From CALLVY01 sp937899855 (GTDB taxonomy: Bacteria > Bacteroidota > Bacteroidia > Chitinophagales > Saprospiraceae), in NCBI GenBank assembly GCA_039820405.1, contig JBCBQC010000008.1:59530-123529 (forward strand): a DNA stretch of 64,000 nt, in the 5' to 3' direction. Of the stretch, positions 9,230-15,304 are shown piece by piece. Position 1 is the first letter of the stretch; each line of letters opens with the position of its first letter. The notes beneath the pieces are model-generated. The model was not told the DNA's origin. It ran no database searches and saw only the letters and a program-made list of their open reading frames with translations. Position numbers and translations under genes: made by a program.

Positions 9230-10306
9230 ATGGCCACAGATACAGCTCCTCTAGATCACGACGAAGCCACCCAATCCGAAAATGACGCTTGGGATGGGGC
9301 CGCCGCGCCTTTTAAGGCGAGTTATGGCAAATTGATGATGTGGTATTTCCTCCTGTCGGATGCCTTTACTTTCGCCGGTTTTTTGATTGCCTACGGTGCC
9401 CTACGCTTTAGCATGCCCACCTGGCCCGTACCCGATTTTGTATTCAGTACGGCTCCCTTTGGTATTCACGAGTGGTTTCCCGGAGACAAGGCCCCGCTGA
9501 TCTTCGTTACCTTCATGTCCTTCCTACTGATCGTCAGTTCGGTCACGATGGTTCGCGGCGTACAAGAAGGTCACCGCGAGAATCAGGGTGGGGTAGTGTT
9601 TTGGATGCTGCTCACGGTCATCGGTGGGGCTGGATTTCTGGGCTGTCAGGCCTGGGAATGGAGCAACCTGATCGGAGTGGAGCACATGTCAATTACCCGC
9701 AACCCCTTTGGGTCCCCAACCGAATCGGGGACTTACCTCATGGCCGATGGAAATAAGAGTACTGCGGAGGAAGACCAGTTTATTGCGGGCTCCACCTACC
9801 TCATTCACAAGGCGGGGCACGGACACGGTCATGGTGATGACCACGGCGGTGATCACAGTGGTGATCACGGTGCGGGGCACGGTGAGGCCCAGGAGGGGGA
9901 AAAGCTGTTCCTGGCTCAAGCCAACCAGATGGTCGACGAATCCGGAGTGGACATGGCCAATATTCCCATTGGTGGGGTAAATTTCCCCGGTTTTTACCTC
10001 GATGAACAAGGATTTATCCACCGCAAGTACCTCAGCGAGGAAAACGAAAAGATGGGGGTCCAGGAGTACAGCAAGCAAGAATTTGGACCCAAAGCATTTG
10101 GTGCCTTGTTCTTCTTTATCACGGGCTTCCACGGCTTCCACGTATTTTCGGGGGTCCTTTTCCTGGTCATCATCATGCTCAACGTGGCGAGCGGCTTGTA
10201 CGTCAAGCGCAAGAATGGCTACGAGATGGTAGAGAAAATTGGCCTGTACTGGCACTTTGTAGATTTGGTTTGGGTATTTGTGTTCTTGGTATTCTACCTG
10301 CTCTAA
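9230..10306 (+). CDS. Cytochrome c oxidase subunit III, long form with His-rich loop
   Basis: The 358-residue subunit III homologue ends 'GLYWHFVDLVWVFVFLVFY' and has the helix motif 'FITGFHGFHVFSG'. Between the helix ending near residue 140 and that motif (about residue 300) lies a long hydrophilic insertion. Within it, residues 193-223 form a His/Gly/Asp-rich run (HGHGHGDDHGGDHSGDHG). In canonical subunit III this loop is short and lies on the periplasmic side, so the insertion should face the periplasm near the CuA site. It resembles the His-rich tail of ActE in the same operon. Confidence 0.92.
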   Translation: MATDTAPLDHDEATQSENDAWDGAAAPFKASYGKLMMWYFLLSDAFTFAGFLIAYGALRFSMPTWPVPDFVFSTAPFGIHEWFPGDKAPLIFVTFMSFLLIVSSVTMVRGVQEGHRENQGGVVFWMLLTVIGGAGFLGCQAWEWSNLIGVEHMSITRNPFGSPTESGTYLMADGNKSTAEEDQFIAGSTYLIHKAGHGHGHGDDHGGDHSGDHGAGHGEAQEGEKLFLAQANQMVDESGVDMANIPIGGVNFPGFYLDEQGFIHRKYLSEENEKMGVQEYSKQEFGPKAFGALFFFITGFHGFHVFSGVLFLVIIMLNVASGLYVKRKNGYEMVEKIGLYWHFVDLVWVFVFLVFYLL

Positions 10307-10362
10307 ACCGCTCCAAATCTTACGTTAAAACCGACATTGATCATTAAAAGAAAGTAACAATC

Positions 10363-10782
10363 ATGGGACATCATTCCTACGAAGAGGCGAAAAAAGCGGT
10401 ATTTAGAGGTTTCTGGCTCTTGTTTGCGGTTACCCTCATTGAAGTTGGGGTTTCGCTGGCGGGAAAAGGGCACATTCCGGGTTTGGAATGGCTGGAAGAT
10501 TACCAGGCGGCCATTTATTCCATTGGCTTTATCATCATCGTTTTATCGCTGTACAAGGCCTACTTCATCGTCTACGAATTTATGCATATGGGGCTGGAAG
10601 TCCCCGGGCTGCGTATGTCGGTACTACTGCCGATGCTCTTGCTCGTGTGGGCCATTATTGCCTTTTTTAACGAAGGTACGGCCTGGGGCAATCGCCGACA
10701 ACAGATTAAGGATAAGGACAAAATCGAACTGGTCAAAACCCAAACTGATCAGGCGCCCGAGACGCGAAGCAGCGAGGAGTAA
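10363..10782 (+). CDS. Cytochrome c oxidase subunit IV
   Basis: The 139-residue protein has three hydrophobic helices and the pattern of prokaryotic oxidase subunit IV (CyoD/CtaF type): 'IEVGVSLAGKGH', 'LYKAYFIVYEFMHMGLE' and 'LLPMLLLVWAIIAFF'. The charged C-terminal tail is soluble. It probably stabilises the assembled oxidase. It is the last structural subunit gene before an internal hairpin terminator and the accessory genes. Confidence 0.9.
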   Translation: MGHHSYEEAKKAVFRGFWLLFAVTLIEVGVSLAGKGHIPGLEWLEDYQAAIYSIGFIIIVLSLYKAYFIVYEFMHMGLEVPGLRMSVLLPMLLLVWAIIAFFNEGTAWGNRRQQIKDKDKIELVKTQTDQAPETRSSEE

Positions 10783-10798
10783 TCATAATCTGAATGTC

Positions 10799-10831
10799 AA
10801 AAAAAGCGAGGTCAACGATCTCGCTTTTTTT
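10799..10831 (+). terminator. Intrinsic terminator after subunit IV
   Basis: The stem AGCGAG/CTCGCT is extended by an A-run on the left and a seven-T run on the right, giving a bidirectional-looking rho-independent terminator. It lies 17 bases after the subunit IV stop and may weaken readthrough into the SCO-like gene. Confidence 0.8.
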
Positions 10832-10891
10832 ATTTCAACCAGTGGCCAATATTTTTGTTTCCCTATAAATACATATACAGGTCAAATTCGC

Positions 10892-11575
10892 ATGGAAAGC
10901 AACGTACAACCCAACTCTAAGCCCCCACGCAAGCCCTACGTCCAGATTATGGCATTGCTCCTTTTCCTGGTCGTCATGCCGCTGGGTTCTTGGTATTACC
11001 TTTCTACCGGGCTGGACTATCAGAAGGTGGCGCGGGCGGAGTTAAAGGATTATGGAAAGCTACCGGCTTTTAGCTTGCTCAACCAGAACGATTTCCCCAT
11101 CACTCGCGACAGCCTCAACGGCAATATGCTGCTCGCCAGCTTCTTCCGTCTCGACGGTCCCGAAAATGCAGAACGCTTCCGTATGCTACGAGCACTCCAT
11201 GAGCAGTTCGACGATCGTCCCGACGTGTGGTTTGTCCAGCACACCCTGTCTCCAGCCGCAGCCGGTGGTGCCGAGCTCAAGGCATTCGCCAAAACGGTAG
11301 ACCTCGCCGAGGAGGGCCAGTGTATCTATCTCAATGGCTCCCCCGAGCAAACCGCCCAACTGCTGCGTGAGGGCTATCACATTCCCGAAGCGGGCATGCC
11401 CAAAGACGATGCGGGCAAGCTCAAGATTGCTGCTGACCTGCCCGCCGAGCTGAAAGACTATCCCTACTTCGTATTGGTCGACGACGAGGGAGTGATTCGC
11501 AATTATTACGATTACCGCGACCCAGGACAGATGAAACGCCTGGTGGAGCACATGGCCATTTTAATGCCTCGCTGA
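10892..11575 (+). CDS. SCO1/SenC-like protein lacking the CxxxC copper site
   Basis: The 227-residue protein has one N-terminal membrane helix (residues 17-37) followed by a thioredoxin-like domain opening 'YGKLPAFSLLNQNDFPIT', which is typical of SCO proteins that help build the CuA site of subunit II. Position, length and fold signature fit this family. However, where the family has CxxxC the sequence reads 'ASFFRLDGPENAERF', without cysteine, and the later conserved His is not evident; the only Cys is in EEGQCIYL. It is therefore unlikely to carry copper in the usual way. The start at ATG 10892 gives a clean signal anchor. The stop overlaps the next start (TGATG). Confidence 0.82.
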   Translation: MESNVQPNSKPPRKPYVQIMALLLFLVVMPLGSWYYLSTGLDYQKVARAELKDYGKLPAFSLLNQNDFPITRDSLNGNMLLASFFRLDGPENAERFRMLRALHEQFDDRPDVWFVQHTLSPAAAGGAELKAFAKTVDLAEEGQCIYLNGSPEQTAQLLREGYHIPEAGMPKDDAGKLKIAADLPAELKDYPYFVLVDDEGVIRNYYDYRDPGQMKRLVEHMAILMPR

Positions 11576-12129
11576 TGGAAAAGAAATTAGAAATTACGCT
11601 CGAAGACAACAAGAATCTGCTGAAAATCTTGGATCGCTCGGCGATTGCCTTGTCCGCAGTTGTCCTGCTCTTGATAGGGCTCATGCGGCGGGTCAAGATT
11701 CCCACCGATATCGATTTTAGCTTTCTGCCACCCTTTCACGCCACGGTCAATGCCTTTACCGCCATTGCGCTGGGGCTAGCTTTCTACTTTATCAAGCAGA
11801 AAAAAGTCGACCTGCACCGCAAGGCGATTTACGTCGCCCTCAGTCTTTCGATCCTCTTCCTGCTATCCTACGTGGTATATCATTTTACCACCGAAGCGAC
11901 CCCGTATTGTATGGAAGGGAACATCCGCATTGTATACTTTAGCATCCTGATCACCCACATCGCCCTGGCGGGGGGTATCCTGCCCTTTATCTTGTTTACC
12001 TTCAACCGTGCCTTTACCGGCCACATCGACCGGCACCGTAAAATGGCCCGCTGGGTATTCCCACTTTGGTTTTACGTAGCGGTGACGGGGCCCATTGTTT
12101 ATTTGATGTTGCGTCCTTGTTATTCGTAG
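11575..12129 (+). CDS. DUF420 membrane protein
   Basis: This is a 184-residue protein with five hydrophobic helices of the DUF420 family (relatives of YozB/CtaM), found beside oxidase genes and implicated in caa3 oxidase assembly in other bacteria. Conserved features are 'PPFHATVNAFTAIALGLAF', 'DLHRKAIYVALSLS' and 'HRKMARWVFPLWFYVAVTG', with histidines inside the membrane region. It overlaps the stop of the SCO-like gene by one base, indicating translational coupling. The exact biochemical role is unknown. Confidence 0.9.
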   Translation: MEKKLEITLEDNKNLLKILDRSAIALSAVVLLLIGLMRRVKIPTDIDFSFLPPFHATVNAFTAIALGLAFYFIKQKKVDLHRKAIYVALSLSILFLLSYVVYHFTTEATPYCMEGNIRIVYFSILITHIALAGGILPFILFTFNRAFTGHIDRHRKMARWVFPLWFYVAVTGPIVYLMLRPCYS

Positions 12130-12161
12130 CAATTGGTCGTATCTTTATTCAAACAATTGAT

Positions 12162-12455
12162 ATGAAAAAATCCTTTGGAAAACTCGTTTGGAGCCTGGTG
12201 CTCGCCGCCACGTTGACGGTGGCCAGCCAGCCCGCTGCGGCCCAGTGTGCGATGTGTAAAGCCGCACCCGCCAATAACCTGAATATGGGAGGCAAAGCGG
12301 CTCGGGGGCTCAACAATGGTATCCTATACATGTTTGCTACTCCTTACGTGGTGGTGGGTTCGATTGTGTTTTTGTGGTGGTATTACCGCAAGGAAGAAGA
12401 CCAACCCGAAGTCGTCTCCGAGGCGGATCTGGACCGGCAGGCCCGTCTGAATTGA
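12162..12455 (+). CDS. Small exported CxxC membrane protein of the oxidase operon
   Basis: The 97-residue protein has a signal peptide cut near Ala-Gln (AAAQ), then directly the motif CAMCK, a short loop, and one membrane helix (about residues 60-77) with a charged cytoplasmic tail. Small proteins of this pattern (QCAMC...GILYM...PY) recur at the end of Bacteroidota oxidase operons, but no function is established. The CxxC facing the periplasm suggests a redox or copper-handling role, which could matter because the SCO-like protein here lacks its cysteines. A longer frame starting at 12066 overlaps DUF420 and is not chosen. Confidence 0.85.
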   Translation: MKKSFGKLVWSLVLAATLTVASQPAAAQCAMCKAAPANNLNMGGKAARGLNNGILYMFATPYVVVGSIVFLWWYYRKEEDQPEVVSEADLDRQARLN

Positions 12456-12472
12456 TCTCGCCCCGTCCGGTG

Positions 12473-12507
12473 CAAAACCCCGTTGCGTAGTTCGCGACGG
12501 GGTTTTG
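12473..12507 (+). terminator. Strong intrinsic terminator ending the respiratory operon
   Basis: A 10-bp perfect stem, CAAAACCCCG and CGGGGTTTTG, with further pairing toward the loop and a TTTT in the 3' arm, lies 17 bases after the small CxxC gene. It closes the operon. Confidence 0.85.
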
Positions 12508-12537
12508 TCGTTGGTACCGGGATGATCGTCTGGGGCG

Positions 12538-12587
12538 ATAAAAAGGCAAAGCAAGCGCGAGGCCCAGTGGGGCCCCGGCTTGCTTTG
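12538..12587 (-). terminator. Intrinsic terminator for the 143-residue membrane protein gene
   Basis: A 10-bp perfect inverted repeat (CAAAGCAAGC at 12547, GCTTGCTTTG at 12578) is followed on the minus strand by CCTTTTTAT. It lies about 48 bases beyond the stop of the leftward gene. Confidence 0.8.
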
Positions 12588-12634
12588 TCGAGAAACACTG
12601 CCGTTTGTGAAAACGGTCGTGCGAAAAAAGGATC

Positions 12635-13066
12635 TTAAGCGAATTTCTTCACCAGCCAGATAATGAGCGAGACGGTTCCGAAGAGACCGGCCAGCCAGGC
12701 CACGAGGAAGAGAAGGGCGCCAAAGCCAAAGCCACCGGTGAAGGCAGTACCTACCACAATGGCGGAGGCAACGATAGACAGTACGATGGCCGCTCCCCAA
12801 CCAAAGATCCAGAACCACATCCACTTATCGACGGGGTCGGAGAAGTCGACGTCTTGCCCTTTGGCTTGCATTTTCTTCATCCGCTTTTGAATCTTGCGCA
12901 GTTTTTTCTGCTGCCGCAACTGTTTCTTCGTCATCTTTTTGGGAGCTTGGTCGTTGATCTCCGTCTGCGCATTCGTAAGGGGTGCGCTGGGAGCCACTAC
13001 GGCAAAGCTGTTATTGGCCACAATTAGGCACAGGGAAAAGCACAACAGGGTAATAAGGTTTTTCAT
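12635..13066 (-). CDS. Exported basic membrane protein of unknown function
   Basis: The 143-residue protein has a signal peptide (cut near residue 22), a strongly basic Lys/Arg/Gln-rich segment around residues 44-70 (KKMTKKQLRQQKKLRKIQK), and two closely spaced glycine-rich membrane helices (about 86-106 and 109-138). Proteins with this layout are frequent in Bacteroidota but have no known function that I can name. It stands alone, with its own promoter-like sequence and terminator, so it is a single-gene transcript. Confidence 0.8.
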   Translation of the reverse strand: MKNLITLLCFSLCLIVANNSFAVVAPSAPLTNAQTEINDQAPKKMTKKQLRQQKKLRKIQKRMKKMQAKGQDVDFSDPVDKWMWFWIFGWGAAIVLSIVASAIVVGTAFTGGFGFGALLFLVAWLAGLFGTVSLIIWLVKKFA

Positions 13067-13082
13067 AAATCTAATTTTTGAA

Positions 13083-13110
13083 ATTATAATAAGTGTTTAA
13101 ATCCTGTCAA
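13083..13110 (-). promoter_or_regulatory. Sigma70-like promoter
   Basis: Read on the minus strand, TTGACA is followed after 16 bases by TATAAT, a perfect match to the classical -35/-10 boxes, 16 bases upstream of the ATG of the 143-residue protein. Bacteroidota usually use TTG/TAnnTTTG instead, so the match may be partly fortuitous. Confidence 0.5.
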
Positions 13111-13256
13111 CATGGTGTTACTTACCACATCTATTGTAATAGTAAGTGATGGTATTGGAAATTTGCACGGGAATTAGTGCACGTGGTGGTCAGCGGTGGA
13201 GATGCGCTTTTACGCTTTAGTTTATCAGCCGTAATATATGCAATTTGTCCAAAAGT

Positions 13257-14759
13257 TTACAAGCTTTTGAAGTAGATTTCGTCGTATTTTTTCTCCGCGT
13301 AGCTCATAAAGTACTGAAAGTTAAGCTTTTCCCCGGTGATCCGTTGGCACAAGTCGCTGGCGGAGTAGTGTTGGCCGTGTCGGTGGATTTTTTCCCTCAA
13401 CCAAACCAGCAAGGTTCCGGTACTGCCCGCGGCCAGATTCCGTTCGAGCTGTGGCAATTCCTGCTGGGCCCGGTGAAAAAACTGCGCAGCGTAAAAGCTT
13501 CCCAAAGAATAGGTGGGAAAATACCCAAAACTACCGTAAGCCCAGTGGATGTCCTGGAGAATGCCCCGCCGGGCATCGGGGACCTCCAGCCCCAGGTATT
13601 CTCGATAGCGGTCGGCCCATACCTCGGGTAGCTGGGCCACCTCCAGGCTCCCCGCGATCAATTGCTTTTCGATCTCGTAGCGGATTAAAATGTGGAAGTG
13701 ATAGTGCAATTCATCCGATTCGGTTCGGATGAGGCTGGGCTCGATGCGGTTGATGGCGCGGTAAAACTGGTGGAGGCTGATGCGGGCCAACTGTCGTGGG
13801 AAGTGTTCCTGAAGGCGTAGGTACCAATACTCCCAAAAGCGTTTGCTACGTCCCACGTTGTTTTCCCACAGGCGCGACTGGGATTCGTGGATGCCCAAGG
13901 AAGCGGCCTTACCGAGGGGCAGTCCGTAGGCCTTGGCGGGCAGGCCTTGCTCGTAGAGTGCGTGTCCACCCTCGTGGATGCTGCTCCAGCACATATTGGC
14001 GAAATTGTTTTCTTCAGCACGGGTAGTCACCCGAATATCGCCCGGTCCAAAGGTAGTGGTAAAGGGATGCGGCGACAAGTCCTGTCGACCCGCTGCAAAG
14101 TCGTAACCCATGCCCCGGAGGAGGAGCAGACTAAAATCCCACTGGACATCCGTCGCGAATTTTTGCTGCATAAAGGCCTGGTCGATCGGGGCTTGCTCCC
14201 GAATGCGCGCTACGAAGCCGACCAATTTTTTGCGAACTTCGGCGAAGAGTGGATCCAGCTCCGCCACGGTCGTCTCGGGTTCGAACAGGTCGAGTAGGGC
14301 GTCGTAGGGGTGGTCCGTGTAGCCCAAAAGTTCGGCTTCTTCGCGTTTGAGCTGTACCATGCGATCCAGCACTTCCAAATAGGCCGTACTGTCGTTGGTG
14401 GTGCGCCCCTGGAGCCACTTTTCGTAGGCCTCGGAACAGAGGCGTGAGCGCCGTTCGACAAAGTCGCGATTGTAACGGCGCTGGCGCAAATATTCCCGGC
14501 GGCTCAGTTCGACGTTGCGGCGTTCCGCTGTACCAAGCTGATCGCCCCGCGCGTGGAGCGCATCCAAGAGGTCTCCCAGCTCTTCACTAGTGGACAGCTC
14601 GTGGCTCAGCCCCGCCACGGTCGCCAGCTGGCGGGCTCGGGAGGCGGCTCCGGCCTCCGGCATATTGACTTCTTGGTCCCAGCCCAGGAGGGCCTGGACG
14701 GCTTCCAGGTCGGCAACTTTCTGGAGTAGGTGAACGTAGCGTTGGTATTTTTTCGTCAT
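13257..14759 (-). CDS. Carboxypeptidase Taq-type metallopeptidase (M32)
   Basis: This 500-residue zinc carboxypeptidase of family M32 removes C-terminal amino acids from peptides in the cytoplasm. The zinc motif HEXXH is present as HEGGH in 'SIHEGGHALYEQGLP', followed by the conserved 'GIHESQSRLWENNVGRS', which supplies the third ligand, and 'RIEPSLIRTESDELHYHFH'. Length agrees with the family (about 500). It starts 33 bases after the DUF423 gene on the same strand, so the two probably form an operon. Confidence 0.96.
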   Translation of the reverse strand: MTKKYQRYVHLLQKVADLEAVQALLGWDQEVNMPEAGAASRARQLATVAGLSHELSTSEELGDLLDALHARGDQLGTAERRNVELSRREYLRQRRYNRDFVERRSRLCSEAYEKWLQGRTTNDSTAYLEVLDRMVQLKREEAELLGYTDHPYDALLDLFEPETTVAELDPLFAEVRKKLVGFVARIREQAPIDQAFMQQKFATDVQWDFSLLLLRGMGYDFAAGRQDLSPHPFTTTFGPGDIRVTTRAEENNFANMCWSSIHEGGHALYEQGLPAKAYGLPLGKAASLGIHESQSRLWENNVGRSKRFWEYWYLRLQEHFPRQLARISLHQFYRAINRIEPSLIRTESDELHYHFHILIRYEIEKQLIAGSLEVAQLPEVWADRYREYLGLEVPDARRGILQDIHWAYGSFGYFPTYSLGSFYAAQFFHRAQQELPQLERNLAAGSTGTLLVWLREKIHRHGQHYSASDLCQRITGEKLNFQYFMSYAEKKYDEIYFKSL

Positions 14760-14792
14760 ACAATGGGTTTTTGGAGTGCTGAGATGGCCAGG

Positions 14793-15179
14793 TCAACGGC
14801 GCCAGGTGGATAGGAAAAGTACGGCCCAGCCCACGATAAAAAGGGTTCCCCCGATTGGCGTAATGGGCCCCAGCCACCACCAGTGGGCGATGCCCAAAAC
14901 GTCGCGCAGGGCCAGTAGGTAGAGCGAGCCGGAGAAGCCAAAGATGCCGATTAGGAAAAAACGACCGGCCCAGTTGAGCCAGTTGGCGGGTAGGTGGTCG
15001 TACAGCAGGGCGAGAAAAAGCAGGGCGAAGCTGTGGTAAAATTGGTAGCGTACTCCCGTCTCAAAAATTTCGATTCGCGGGGCCGCAATCAGATTTTCCA
15101 GGGCGTGGGCGGCAAAGGCACCCAACACAACCGCCAGGAAAGCCGCCGCAAGGGCCGTACGGAGGAAAAAGATTCTCAT
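14793..15179 (-). CDS. DUF423 (YgdD-like) membrane protein
   Basis: The 128-residue protein has four hydrophobic helices and the DUF423 features 'VVLGAFAAHALE', 'TGVRYQFYHSFALL' and 'GPITPIGGTLFIVGW'. The family occurs widely in bacteria and its function is unknown. It is upstream of, and co-directional with, the M32 carboxypeptidase gene. Confidence 0.92.
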   Translation of the reverse strand: MRIFFLRTALAAAFLAVVLGAFAAHALENLIAAPRIEIFETGVRYQFYHSFALLFLALLYDHLPANWLNWAGRFFLIGIFGFSGSLYLLALRDVLGIAHWWWLGPITPIGGTLFIVGWAVLFLSTWRR

Positions 15180-15304
15180 TTCCGCAGGTATTTTGTAATA
15201 TTGATTGCCGGCTTACCTGGTATCGGCTGCATCCGCACCTTCCGGTAAGGCAGCAAATTTGGTTTAAGTTGGATCCGTCCGAAAAATCCCCTCTAGTGAG
15301 TCTG

